This document shows positions 17,332 to 25,590 of a stretch of DNA of 64,000 bases, in pieces. The notes under the pieces are model-generated. The model made no database searches and was not told the origin of the DNA. It was given only the letters and a program-made list of their open reading frames with translations. Origin of the DNA: Chitinophaga pinensis DSM 2588 (GTDB lineage Bacteria > Bacteroidota > Bacteroidia > Chitinophagales > Chitinophagaceae); assembly GCF_000024005.1 (NCBI RefSeq), contig NC_013132.1:992001-1056000 (forward strand), in the 5' to 3' direction. Within the stretch, counting starts at the first letter, position 1, and the number at the start of each line of letters is the position of its first letter. The translations under genes were made by a program, and so were the position numbers.

Positions 17332-19584
17332 ATGAAAGTGAAATCATTGTTGGTCAGGTTTTTTTATTCTTTTCCTATACAACTGTTCTTGCTTCACTTC
17401 CGCAAGTATCAGGTGTTGCTGCTGTTCTGGGCTATACTTTTTAGTACGATCAACGGTGAATTTGCCAAAGTTTTTGGTGGTGATGCCTTGTATCTGGCGC
17501 CTGAATACCTGGGTAAGGTAAATTTCTACAGCACTTCCATCCTGGGAGTTGCCACCGGTTTGTTTGTCATGAGCTGGAACATCACCACTTTCATCCTGCA
17601 TACCGGCAGGTTTAAGTTTCTCGCTACCACGGCACAGCCATTTTTCAAGTATTGCCTTAATAACTCCATCTTTCCCATCGCATTTCTGCTGAACCTGTTG
17701 TTACGTAGCTGGGAATACCAGCGTTATCAGCAACTGAGTTCGGTACCCGAAATATTACTGTTGACAGAAGGGTTTATCTGTGGTTATCTGCTGATCATTT
17801 TCTTCTGTTTTTTCTACTTTTTTAATGCAGATAAAAACATTGGCCGCCGCCTGGAAAAGAAGTTCGGCAATCCCCGTAACTTTTTGCGTTTAGTGTTAAA
17901 ACCCACACAGGAAAAGGATGAAAATGCCCTGCCTGTACACAACTATTTCAGTTCTTTCTGGCAGATCCGCAGGGCCAGAAATGTAGATCACTACAACAAG
18001 CATTACCTGGACAGTATTCTCAAACAGCATCACTTCGCGGCGATGATCACTGTCGGATGTGCATTGATATTTCTGATGATACTGGCATTTCTGATGGATT
18101 ATCCCATCTTCAGGATTCCCGCAGGGGCCAGTGTGATGATCTTTTTTGCATTCCTGATCGGTGTTGCAGGCGCTTACGCCTATCTGTTGCAAAGCTGGGC
18201 TATTCCTATGGTGCTGGTGATGTTGTTTGCGCTGAACTGGATGGTAGAGCATGACCTGTTGGATAACCGTAACAAAGCCTACGGATTGAACTACAAACTG
18301 CGTAAGCAACGACCTGAATATAGCGTAACAGCACTACAACAGTTTTTCACGAAAGAGCGTGCTGATAATGATAAAAAACAGACCCTTCAAATACTGGAGA
18401 AATGGAAGGAAAAACACAATGGCCGTAAACCCAAACTAATCGTTATCAACTTTAGCGGTGGCGGTTTGCGTGCTGCAACCTGGAGTATGAATGTATTGCA
18501 AAGACTGGATACGCTGATGAACGGGCAGTTGATGAATAACACCGTGCTGATGACCGGCGCATCGGGGGGAATGATGGGCGCTTCCTATTATCGCGCATTA
18601 TACCTGGAGAAACAGCTGGGTCGCCGCATTGATATGCAGGATAGCAGCTATACAGAGCGTATTTCCCGTGACCTGCTGAATAGTGTATTTACATCGATGA
18701 CGGTGAATGATTTTATCACGCCTTTTCGTTCATTCAAAATAGGAAATAAGCGTTATGCAAAGGACAGGGGTTATGCCTTTGAAATGCAGCTGAATAGTAA
18801 TACCAACAATTCGCTCGCCGGTACAATCCGGGATTACCAGGAGCCGGAAAGAAAGGCACAGGTGCCGATGCTGGTATGGAGTGCTACGATCAATGCAGAT
18901 GGTCGCCGTCTGATCATTTCGCCTCAGCCGGTAAGTTATCTGTGTGCGCCTGAATATGCATCACATGGCAGGCAGGTACGTGACATTGACGGTGTTGATT
19001 TCACGCAGTATTTTGCTGCACAGGATGCCCTCGATCTGCGTGTAACCAGTGCGATAAGAATGTGTGCTACCTTCCCGTATGTATTGCCCAACGTATTTCT
19101 GCCCAGTGTGCCAATCGTAGATGTAATGGATGCAGGTATCAGAGATAATTTCGGACAGGAACCTTCTATGCGTTTTCTGTATACTTTCCGGCAATGGATC
19201 AATGAGAATACAGACGGTGTCGTATTTATACAGGTAAGAGATACCCGAAAGAATGATATCAAGTCGATCAAACAGTCGATGAAACTGAATGATATGATGT
19301 TTGATCCTTTATTCACCATGCAGCAGCACTGGAGTGCGATGCAGGATTTTGTGCAGGATAATGAACTGAACTACCTGGAAGGGTATTTCCCGGGGAAATT
19401 TCATCGTATCATATTCCAGTATGTGCCACAGAAAGAGGATAAAGCAGCGGCGCTGAGCTGGCACCTTACTTCGCGGGAGAAAATAGATATTGCGGGGGCA
19501 TTGGATAATCCGACCAACCAGGCTTCATTTGACAGTGTAATGCATATGGTCCGCAAGCCAATGCTCACGGACCATCAAGAGTAA
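17332..19584 (+). CDS. Patatin-like phospholipase with N-terminal membrane domain
   Basis: The 750-residue protein begins with about 300 residues containing six to eight hydrophobic segments (YQVLLLFWAILFSTI; LLIIFFCFFYFFNA; GAYAYLLQSWAIPMVLVML). A patatin domain follows (about 370-740), with oxyanion-hole SGGGLRAAT near 376, nucleophile elbow TGASGGMMGAS (Ser near 410) and catalytic Asp in VMDAGIRDN near 600. It is expected to be a membrane-bound lipid acyl hydrolase of the cytoplasmic side. It is rightward, 63 bp after ctaA, and convergent with the alpha/beta hydrolase gene, whose end is 4 bp away. Confidence 0.88.
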   Translation: MKVKSLLVRFFYSFPIQLFLLHFRKYQVLLLFWAILFSTINGEFAKVFGGDALYLAPEYLGKVNFYSTSILGVATGLFVMSWNITTFILHTGRFKFLATTAQPFFKYCLNNSIFPIAFLLNLLLRSWEYQRYQQLSSVPEILLLTEGFICGYLLIIFFCFFYFFNADKNIGRRLEKKFGNPRNFLRLVLKPTQEKDENALPVHNYFSSFWQIRRARNVDHYNKHYLDSILKQHHFAAMITVGCALIFLMILAFLMDYPIFRIPAGASVMIFFAFLIGVAGAYAYLLQSWAIPMVLVMLFALNWMVEHDLLDNRNKAYGLNYKLRKQRPEYSVTALQQFFTKERADNDKKQTLQILEKWKEKHNGRKPKLIVINFSGGGLRAATWSMNVLQRLDTLMNGQLMNNTVLMTGASGGMMGASYYRALYLEKQLGRRIDMQDSSYTERISRDLLNSVFTSMTVNDFITPFRSFKIGNKRYAKDRGYAFEMQLNSNTNNSLAGTIRDYQEPERKAQVPMLVWSATINADGRRLIISPQPVSYLCAPEYASHGRQVRDIDGVDFTQYFAAQDALDLRVTSAIRMCATFPYVLPNVFLPSVPIVDVMDAGIRDNFGQEPSMRFLYTFRQWINENTDGVVFIQVRDTRKNDIKSIKQSMKLNDMMFDPLFTMQQHWSAMQDFVQDNELNYLEGYFPGKFHRIIFQYVPQKEDKAAALSWHLTSREKIDIAGALDNPTNQASFDSVMHMVRKPMLTDHQE

Positions 19585-19588
19585 TTTT

Positions 19589-20590
19589 TTATTGCAGGAA
19601 TTCCAGCAATGACTGAATAAATTGCGGGTAAGCTTCTATATGCGGAAGATGCCCGACGCCTTCAATGGGCGCCAGTTTGGCATTCGGAATACGTTTGCTG
19701 ATCTCCTGTCCCAATACAGGATAATTTCCCATCGTTTTTTTCACTTCTTCTGATACATTGGCTTTACCCAGCGCTGTGCGGTCCCGTTGACCGATGATCA
19801 GCAGGGTAGGCACCTTAATGTTTTCAAATTCATAGAAAACCGGCTGTGTAAATATCATATCATATGTCAGTGCTGCATTCCATGCTACACGTGGATAATC
19901 CGCGCCGGCAGTCCATCCGGCCTGTAGTACCGCCCATTTTTCATAGGCAGGTTTCCATTGTCCGGCATAGTAGTTATCCAGCTGATATTGTTTAATCTTT
20001 TCGTAGTTCTGTTTCAGTTCACCTTCATACCATTTATCTACAGATTGATAAGGCACTTTCACTTTCCAGTCTTCCAGACCAATCGGATTTTCCAGGATCA
20101 GTTTTTCTGCCACATCCGGATACATCAGTGTAAATCTTGTCGCCAGCATACCACCCATAGAATGTCCGAGTACGGCTGTTTTGCTGATTTTTAAGGTATC
20201 CAGCAGCGACTTTGTATTCTGTGCAAGCAGCTGAAAACTGTATTGGAGGTGAGTCGGTTTGCTGGATTTACCAAAACCTATCTGATCGGGCATGATCACG
20301 CGATAACCTTTATTGCTGAGATCTAATGCTGTACTGTCCCAATAGGCGCCACAGAAGTTCTTTCCGTGCAGCAGCATGACCACTTTTCCATTGGGTTTTA
20401 AGGGCTGAACATCCATGTATGCCATACGTAAGTCCTGACCTTGTATTTTCAGGGTGATGTAGTGAACAGGGAATGGATATGCATAACCGGCCAGATCGGC
20501 GTCATACGGTATAATTGTCTGTGCATTTGTGCGATTGAACAGGAGAGAGAAAGCTATTAAACAGGTAACAAAAATTAATCTTCGTGTCAT
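19589..20590 (-). CDS. Alpha/beta hydrolase, secreted
   Basis: The 333-residue protein has a signal peptide (MTRRLIFVTCLIAFSLLFNRTNAQ) and an alpha/beta hydrolase fold: LLHGKNFCGAYW oxyanion strand, nucleophile elbow LGHSMGGMLA (Ser near 144), acid in the IIGQRDRTALG strand and catalytic His in GVGHLPHIEAYPQF. It resembles epoxide hydrolase or haloalkane dehalogenase-like esterases; the substrate is not predictable. A -7 box CAAAAGTA (read leftward TACTTTTG) lies 37 nt upstream. Confidence 0.88.
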   Translation of the reverse strand: MTRRLIFVTCLIAFSLLFNRTNAQTIIPYDADLAGYAYPFPVHYITLKIQGQDLRMAYMDVQPLKPNGKVVMLLHGKNFCGAYWDSTALDLSNKGYRVIMPDQIGFGKSSKPTHLQYSFQLLAQNTKSLLDTLKISKTAVLGHSMGGMLATRFTLMYPDVAEKLILENPIGLEDWKVKVPYQSVDKWYEGELKQNYEKIKQYQLDNYYAGQWKPAYEKWAVLQAGWTAGADYPRVAWNAALTYDMIFTQPVFYEFENIKVPTLLIIGQRDRTALGKANVSEEVKKTMGNYPVLGQEISKRIPNAKLAPIEGVGHLPHIEAYPQFIQSLLEFLQ

Positions 20591-20626
20591 TATTCACAAA
20601 TTGATGAGTAAATATGGGTTACTGAA

Positions 20627-20634
20627 CAAAAGTA
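20627..20634 (-). promoter_or_regulatory. Promoter -7 box of the alpha/beta hydrolase gene
   Basis: Read leftward this is TACTTTTG, a perfect TAnnTTTG match, 36 nt before the start codon at 20590. Confidence 0.55.
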
Positions 20635-20725
20635 GTGCCTGCAAGACCGGATTGCTAAGAATTGTGATGTACGGAAGCCCAGAAGCCATAAATATCAAAA
20701 AGTTACATCTGTCGTCCTTTCGTTG

Positions 20726-20733
20726 TATTTTTG
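20726..20733 (+). promoter_or_regulatory. Distal promoter-like box upstream of typA
   Basis: TATTTTTG is a perfect TAnnTTTG match about 220 nt before typA. A transcript from here would carry a 9-codon open frame (ATG at 20757, MEFWGITDC) preceded by AAAGGAGAG. Confidence 0.35.
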
Positions 20734-20887
20734 TAGTATTGAAAGGAGAGTGGGCAATGGAATTTTGGGGCATAACAGATTGTTAGTTAGCAGATTACCA
20801 ACCGGGAGTTTATATTTTTAACGAATTCTTTGGAGAAATGATCACAATTATTTAAAAGCCTATCCCCACTTTTTCCACATTTTGTTA

Positions 20888-20895
20888 TAACTTTG
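20888..20895 (+). promoter_or_regulatory. Proximal promoter -7 box of typA
   Basis: TAACTTTG is a perfect TAnnTTTG match 55 nt before the typA ATG at 20951. Apart from the two boxes and the mini-frame, the 20591-20950 gap holds nothing recognisable. Confidence 0.6.
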
Positions 20896-20950
20896 CGCCT
20901 TCTTTTGGCCCGACCTGTGTCAGGCAGCCAGAACAAATTGAACAAGATTT

Positions 20951-22765
20951 ATGAATATCCGTAACATAGCAATCATTGCGCACGTAGACCACGGTAAAAC
21001 TACCCTGGTTGATAAAATCCTTCATCACACCAACGTTTTCAGGGCTAACCAGGAAACAGGTGAGTTGATCATGGACAACAACGACCTGGAAAAGGAACGT
21101 GGTATCACCATCCTCAGTAAGAACGTATCTGTTGAGTACAAAGGGGTGAAAATCAACGTAATTGATACTCCGGGCCACGCCGACTTCGGTGGTGAAGTTG
21201 AAAGGGTATTGAAAATGGCAGATGGTGTAATCCTGTTGGTGGATGCCTTCGAGGGACCAATGCCTCAGACCCGTTTCGTACTGCAGAAAGCACTGCAGCT
21301 GAAACTGAAGCCGATTGTGGTAATTAATAAAGTTGACAAGGCGAACTGCCGTCCTGACGAAGTGCATGACGCAGTATTCGAACTGTTCTTTAACCTGGAT
21401 GCAACGGAAGAACAGCTGAACTTCCCGACCTTCTACGGTTCCGGTAAGAATGGCTGGTTCAACGATTCATTAACACAGTGTGAAGATATCACTCCATTGC
21501 TGGATGGTATCCTGGCGCACGTTCCAGAACCACAGATCCCAGAAGGTAACCTGCAGCTGCAGATCACTTCCCTGGATTACTCTACCTTCCTTGGCCGTAT
21601 CGCTGTAGGACGTGTAGCGCGTGGTACTATTAAGGAAAACCAGCAGATCTCCCTGGTACAGACCGACGGTTCTATCAAAAAGTCCCGTGTACGTGAACTG
21701 TATACCTTCGAGGCACTGGGTAAAAAGAAAGTAACTGAAGTTCAACCTGGCGATATCTGTGCGGTAGTAGGTCTGGAAGACTTCAACATCGGTGATACCA
21801 TCGCAGACTTCGAAGCTCCTGAAGCATTACCGGTTATCAGCGTGGATGAACCAACCATGAACATGCTGTTCAGTATCAACAACTCTCCGTTCTTTGGTAA
21901 AGACGGTAAGTTCGTTACCTCCCGTCACCTGCGTGACCGTCTGGTAAAAGAAACTGAAAAGAACCTGGCGCTGCGCGTAGTTGATACAGACAGTGCGGAT
22001 AGCTTCCTGGTATATGGTCGTGGTATCCTGCACTTAGGTGTATTGATCGAGACTATGCGTCGTGAAGGATTTGAGTTGACTGTAGGTCAGCCACAGGTAA
22101 TCCTGAAAACTGTAGACGGTAAGAAATCTGAACCATATGAAACACTGGTAGTAGACGTTCCTCAGGAATTCGCCAGTAAAGTAATTGACCTGGTAACTCG
22201 TCGTAAAGGTGAGATGCTGATCATGGAAACTAAAGGTGACATGCAGCACCTGGAATTCGAAATTCCTTCCCGTGGTCTGATCGGTATGCGTACCCAGATG
22301 CTGACCAACACTGCTGGTGAAGCTGTAATGGCGCACCGTTTTATGGATTACAAACCATGGAAAGGACCAATCCCTGGTCGTAGCAATGGTGTACTGATCG
22401 CTAAAGAAGCGGGTACTACTACCGGTTACTCCCTGGATAAATTGCAGGATAGAGGATTCTTCTTCGTAGATCCAGGAGAAGAGGTGTACAAAGGCATGAT
22501 CATCGGTGAAAACAACAAACCTGGTGACCTGGTAGTGAACCCGAACGAGGGTAAAAAACTGACCAACATGCGTGCAAGTGGTAGTGACGCTGCAACCAGC
22601 ATCGCTCCTAAGACCCTGATGACACTGGAAGAGTGTATGGAGTACATCCAGCACGACGAGTGTATCGAGGTAACGCCTAACCACATCCGTATGCGTAAAA
22701 CATACCTGGATGAGGAAGACAGGAAGAAATTCCAGAAAGTAATGAAAGCAGACGGTATCGCGTAA
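20951..22765 (+). CDS. typA: Translational GTPase TypA/BipA
   Basis: The 604-residue GTPase has G1 [15 protein letters not shown] (near 10-24), G2 in [14 protein letters not shown]3 [15 protein letters not shown] and G4 [10 protein letters not shown], followed by EF-G-like domains and the C-terminal BipA domain ([35 protein letters not shown]). BipA acts on the ribosome in 50S assembly and in growth under stress or cold. Length is standard. It is monocistronic by appearance, with promoter boxes upstream and a terminator right after. Confidence 0.97.
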   Translation: MNIRNIAIIAHVDHGKTTLVDKILHHTNVFRANQETGELIMDNNDLEKERGITILSKNVSVEYKGVKINVIDTPGHADFGGEVERVLKMADGVILLVDAFEGPMPQTRFVLQKALQLKLKPIVVINKVDKANCRPDEVHDAVFELFFNLDATEEQLNFPTFYGSGKNGWFNDSLTQCEDITPLLDGILAHVPEPQIPEGNLQLQITSLDYSTFLGRIAVGRVARGTIKENQQISLVQTDGSIKKSRVRELYTFEALGKKKVTEVQPGDICAVVGLEDFNIGDTIADFEAPEALPVISVDEPTMNMLFSINNSPFFGKDGKFVTSRHLRDRLVKETEKNLALRVVDTDSADSFLVYGRGILHLGVLIETMRREGFELTVGQPQVILKTVDGKKSEPYETLVVDVPQEFASKVIDLVTRRKGEMLIMETKGDMQHLEFEIPSRGLIGMRTQMLTNTAGEAVMAHRFMDYKPWKGPIPGRSNGVLIAKEAGTTTGYSLDKLQDRGFFFVDPGEEVYKGMIIGENNKPGDLVVNPNEGKKLTNMRASGSDAATSIAPKTLMTLEECMEYIQHDECIEVTPNHIRMRKTYLDEEDRKKFQKVMKADGIA

Positions 22766-22786
22766 GCCTATCTGTCTCAAAGATAT

Positions 22787-22815
22787 AAGCCGCTTCGTAT
22801 TACACGGAGCGGCTT
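22787..22815 (+). terminator. Terminator of typA
   Basis: Stem AAGCCGCTTCGT/ACGGAGCGGCTT (one G-T pair) with a 5-nt loop is followed by TTCTTTTT. Confidence 0.88.
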
Positions 22816-22858
22816 TCTTTTTGTCCGGACTGACTATATTCATTGCGTAGCCGGATTG

Positions 22859-22866
22859 TATCTTTG
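22859..22866 (+). promoter_or_regulatory. Promoter -7 box of the AlkB-like gene
   Basis: TATCTTTG is a perfect TAnnTTTG match ending 7 nt before the ATG at 22874, so the mRNA leader would be only a few bases. Confidence 0.6.
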
Positions 22867-22873
22867 TAATGCA

Positions 22874-23485
22874 ATGGAGCCGCAAATACCATTATTTAGT
22901 GATCCCGCCTGTCAGTACATATCGCTGAAAGACGGAGACCTGGTTTACTGTCCGCAGTTTTTCCCCCTGCCGGAAGCCAATCATTATCTGCATACTTTAC
23001 TAACTTCCATCGACTGGCAACAGGAAAGCATGGTCATGTATGGTAAACCGGTGCTGTTTCCCCGCCTGATGGCCTGGTATGGAGATGCCGGTAGCAGTTA
23101 TTCCTTTTCCGGAAAGACTTATCACCCCTCACAGTGGACGAAAGAACTTTTACAGATAAAAGAAGCAATAGCCCCTCTTTCCGGTGTGGATTTTAACAGC
23201 GTATTACTCAACCGCTACCGCAATGGAAAAGACTCTATGGGCTGGCATGCCGATGATGAACCGGAATTAGGGCGTAATCCTGTAATAGCCTCTGTGAATC
23301 TCGGCGCTACCCGGCGTTTTATGTTGCGTCATGTGAAAGAAGGAGACAAATTTGAACTGGAATTACAGCATGGCTCACTGCTGATTATGAAAGGAGCATT
23401 ACAACATCACTGGCAACATCAGTTACCGAAAACAACCAAAGTTTCAGCAGAAAGAATTAATCTCACATTCCGGGTCATTCAGTGA
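22874..23485 (+). CDS. AlkB-family 2-oxoglutarate/Fe(II) dioxygenase
   Basis: This 203-residue protein has the double-stranded beta-helix Fe(II) site typical of AlkB proteins: MGWHADDEPELG gives the HxD pair and HHWQHQLPKT the distal His, with the 2-oxoglutarate Arg in the final ERINLTFRVI strand. The substrate-lid motif VLLNRYRNGKDSMGWH matches the ALKBH2/3-like branch that repairs N-alkylated bases. A TTG 18 nt upstream is in frame but overlaps the promoter box. A SIR2-like gene follows after 30 bp and may be cotranscribed. Confidence 0.9.
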   Translation: MEPQIPLFSDPACQYISLKDGDLVYCPQFFPLPEANHYLHTLLTSIDWQQESMVMYGKPVLFPRLMAWYGDAGSSYSFSGKTYHPSQWTKELLQIKEAIAPLSGVDFNSVLLNRYRNGKDSMGWHADDEPELGRNPVIASVNLGATRRFMLRHVKEGDKFELELQHGSLLIMKGALQHHWQHQLPKTTKVSAERINLTFRVIQ

Positions 23486-23515
23486 ATGTGATCAATAACC
23501 TTAAAAGGCATCGTC

Positions 23516-24391
23516 ATGAAAAACCCCATCTTACTCATCGGCAATGATATCAACAACATATCAAAAGGCCAGAGCTGGAAAGACCTGCTGACGGATATTG
23601 TCAGTTTTTGTCTGCCAGATGGTTGTGTGCAGCTCGATGAAAGAAAGCCATTTCCATTATTGTATGAGGAAATATTCCTCACCGCCATCCGGCAGCAACA
23701 TATCCGGGAAGCGGAATTGAAAGCATTTATTGCAGAGAAAACACTCAGAATTGAGCAAAATGAGATCCATGCCGCTATCCGGGCGATCGCACCTGCACAT
23801 ATTCTGACTACCAATTACGAGTTTACCCTGGAGGGAGAAATTCCGGATAGCAATAACAGTCTTATCCAGGAGAGAGCCTTCAGTATCTTCAGAAAATATA
23901 CAGTCGGCAGTACTGATTACTGGCATATTCACGGAGACTGCCTGAATCCGCTGAGTATTAACCTGGGTTTTGAACATTACGGTGGGCAACTGCAACAGAT
24001 GCGTAACTATGTTGTGTCTGGTACCACCTATACAAGTCCGCAGGCACCACGTCAGTCGCTCATACAACGTATCCAGCAACACCTTCCTGTGAAGGATGAT
24101 TCCTGGCTGGACCTGTTTTTCACCCGGGATATTCACATTTTCGGGTTATCGCTTGATTTTGTGGAAACGGACCTCTGGTGGCTGCTGACTTACAGGGCCC
24201 GGCAGAAGTTTCAGAAAAACACGATTCCGGTCCGTAATGCGCTGTATTATTATATTCCCACAGAATTTGTACAGGGCGCCAAATTTAAACTGGACATGCT
24301 GGCTGCCAATGACGTTAAAGTTATTGATATAGCAGCGCCGGATAAGCGGACCTATTACGACGAAGTGCTGAAGCAGATTAAACGTTTGTGA
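23516..24391 (+). CDS. SIR2-like domain protein
   Basis: The 291-residue product resembles the SIR2_2 (PF13289) family: an N-terminal nucleotide-binding turn LIGNDINNIS (7-16), in place of the canonical GAG motif; TTNYE at 98-102 with the catalytic-type Asn100; HIHGD at 137-141 with candidate catalytic His; and FGLSLDFVETDLWWLL (209-224), the conserved late motif. SIR2 folds bind NAD and act as deacylases or NADases; several distant relatives are antiphage NADases. No defence partner sits here; the nearest gene is the AlkB-like one, 30 bp upstream. A defence role is speculation. Confidence 0.78.
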   Translation: MKNPILLIGNDINNISKGQSWKDLLTDIVSFCLPDGCVQLDERKPFPLLYEEIFLTAIRQQHIREAELKAFIAEKTLRIEQNEIHAAIRAIAPAHILTTNYEFTLEGEIPDSNNSLIQERAFSIFRKYTVGSTDYWHIHGDCLNPLSINLGFEHYGGQLQQMRNYVVSGTTYTSPQAPRQSLIQRIQQHLPVKDDSWLDLFFTRDIHIFGLSLDFVETDLWWLLTYRARQKFQKNTIPVRNALYYYIPTEFVQGAKFKLDMLAANDVKVIDIAAPDKRTYYDEVLKQIKRL

Positions 24392-24447
24392 ACCTTATGG
24401 AGTGATTTTTGTTCTTTTGCGGATATAGACCACTTAAAAAGTACATT

Positions 24448-24882
24448 ATGTTTATCAGATTAACAGCACTGGCAATGGTTCTTCTTGCCAACACATGTAA
24501 CCAGAAAGCTGTAAAACAGGATATTGCCAGTATCCAGAGTAAAAGGTGGGCACTGACGACGATGAATGGCGCAAAACAGGAGAAATCTCCTATCTGGATG
24601 GAATTTGACCCGGCTACCCATCGTTTTAATGGTAATGGCGGCTGTAATAAAGTAAGCGGCGAATATCAGCTGGAGGGTAGTGAAATCACCTTCGGAAAAG
24701 TGATCAGTACACGAATGGCTTGTATCGATCCGCAGGGGAATGAAAGAGAAAGCGCTTTTCTTCGTATGCTTAGTGACCGCACCTATACTGTAAAGTTTGA
24801 AGACCAGCTCTTACAGTTCCGTGATAGCGGGAGAGTAGCGATGTCTTTCACCGGATTCAAAAAAGTAGCAAGCGCTAAATAA
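24448..24882 (+). CDS. META-domain (HslJ-like) lipoprotein
   Basis: The ATG at 24448 gives MFIRLTALAMVLLANTCNQK, a lipoprotein-like signal with Cys17 in an atypical box (ANTC). The rest (about 30-140) is a META domain: RWALTTMNGA, the hallmark FNGNGGCNKVSGEYQLEG, STRMACIDPQGNERESAFL and a final strand pair. HslJ-type META proteins are linked to novobiocin resistance and stress in E. coli, but the function here is unknown. An earlier in-frame TTG (24409) would add a non-signal extension and is rejected. Confidence 0.88.
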   Translation: MFIRLTALAMVLLANTCNQKAVKQDIASIQSKRWALTTMNGAKQEKSPIWMEFDPATHRFNGNGGCNKVSGEYQLEGSEITFGKVISTRMACIDPQGNERESAFLRMLSDRTYTVKFEDQLLQFRDSGRVAMSFTGFKKVASAK

Positions 24883-24904
24883 ATACTGCTTTGCAGCATA
24901 TATG

Positions 24905-24950
24905 AATGCAGCGTACACACAGACAATACAGTCTATGTGCACGCTGCATT
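24905..24950 (+). terminator. Terminator of the META lipoprotein gene
   Basis: A 20-nt imperfect stem (AATGCAGCGT/ACGCTGCATT plus inner AGAC/GTCT) is followed by a run of six T on the + strand; the convergent IPT gene ends just beyond it. Confidence 0.85.
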
Positions 24951-24955
24951 TTTTG

Positions 24956-25312
24956 TTATCTGCCAGCGAGCATGATGATCCGATTGTCCACCAGGACTGT
25001 ATCAGATACTTCGTTGCCAACCTTCACGGTGATGGCTATTTTAGCCGTTTTTCTGGCAGGAATTTGTACGATTAATTCATTGTCTGAAGCGCTGATGATC
25101 TTTGCTTCCACATCATCAACGAGCACTTTATTGTCAGTTGTTACATGACTGAATCCTTTACCGTGTATGGTCAGTAAAATTTCCGTTGTACCAGCAGAAA
25201 GGGTATCCTGCATGTGAAACGCCGCTTTTTCGGCAGTGGGGGTAACCTGACAACTGTATAGACAACACATTACCATGGCTATAATAGCCAGACTCATTTT
25301 CTTAATAAACAT
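24956..25312 (-). CDS. IPT/TIG-domain lipoprotein
   Basis: This 118-residue protein has the signal MFIKKMSLAIIAMVMCCLYSC with a lipobox ending LYSC. The mature part is one IPT/TIG immunoglobulin-like domain (ILLTIHGKGFSHVTTDNKVL; AKIISASDNELIVQIPARKT; AKIAITVKVGNEVSDTVLV). Such single-domain lipoproteins are common in Bacteroidota envelopes; partner and ligand are unknown. Its promoter is one of the best in the window and has two upstream copies of a palindrome, so expression is probably regulated. Confidence 0.85.
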   Translation of the reverse strand: MFIKKMSLAIIAMVMCCLYSCQVTPTAEKAAFHMQDTLSAGTTEILLTIHGKGFSHVTTDNKVLVDDVEAKIISASDNELIVQIPARKTAKIAITVKVGNEVSDTVLVDNRIIMLAGR

Positions 25313-25402
25313 AAAATTTATTCTTTTGGGGTTCAGGGTTAAAACAGTGCGGTGTAGTGTATGGAGCTAACGGCGACTGTTGGTATTCAATTAAATCGGA
25401 CG

Positions 25403-25432
25403 CAAAGGTAAGGACTTTTCTGTTATGAGCAA
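25403..25432 (-). promoter_or_regulatory. Full promoter of the IPT lipoprotein gene (TTG-N19-TACCTTTG)
   Basis: Read leftward, TTG (25432-25430) is followed after exactly 19 nt by TACCTTTG (25410-25403), matching both Bacteroidota promoter elements and their spacing. The start codon is 90 nt further at 25312. Confidence 0.75.
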
Positions 25433-25435
25433 TGC

Positions 25436-25475
25436 GTATTAATACTTGTAAATCAGAATTGAGTATTAATACTTG
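25436..25475. promoter_or_regulatory. Tandem palindromic operator candidate
   Basis: GTATTAATACTTG occurs twice (25436-25448 and 25463-25475), starts 27 bp apart. Its core GTATTAATAC is a perfect 10-bp palindrome. Both copies lie directly upstream of the -33 element of the IPT gene promoter, the usual place for an activator or repressor. Confidence 0.5.
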
Positions 25476-25529
25476 ATTTAGGCAAGTAAGTTGCGGTCAA
25501 TAAAAGGCGAGAGAAAAACAGGGGAATAA

Positions 25530-25566
25530 AACGAGGGTGTTCACCTTCCGGGCGAACACCCTCGTT
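25530..25566 (-). terminator. Terminator of the S46 peptidase gene
   Basis: AACGAGGGTGTTC/GAACACCCTCGTT forms a perfect 13-bp stem with an 11-nt loop; read leftward it continues into TTTTATT. Confidence 0.88.
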
Positions 25567-25590
25567 GCAAATTACTTCGTGTATTTATTG

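Noticed and set aside
22034..22885. A long open frame opposite typA
   Set aside because: It is antisense to strongly conserved typA and gives a Thr/His/Phe-rich, non-homologous protein.
23516..24391. Calling the SIR2-like gene an antiphage defence system
   Set aside because: No helicase, nuclease, TIR, SLOG or other partner and no mobile context are present; only the distant fold similarity supports it.
24409..24447. N-terminal extension of the META lipoprotein from an upstream TTG
   Set aside because: It would place a charged segment before the signal peptide; the ATG at 24448 gives a proper lipoprotein signal.
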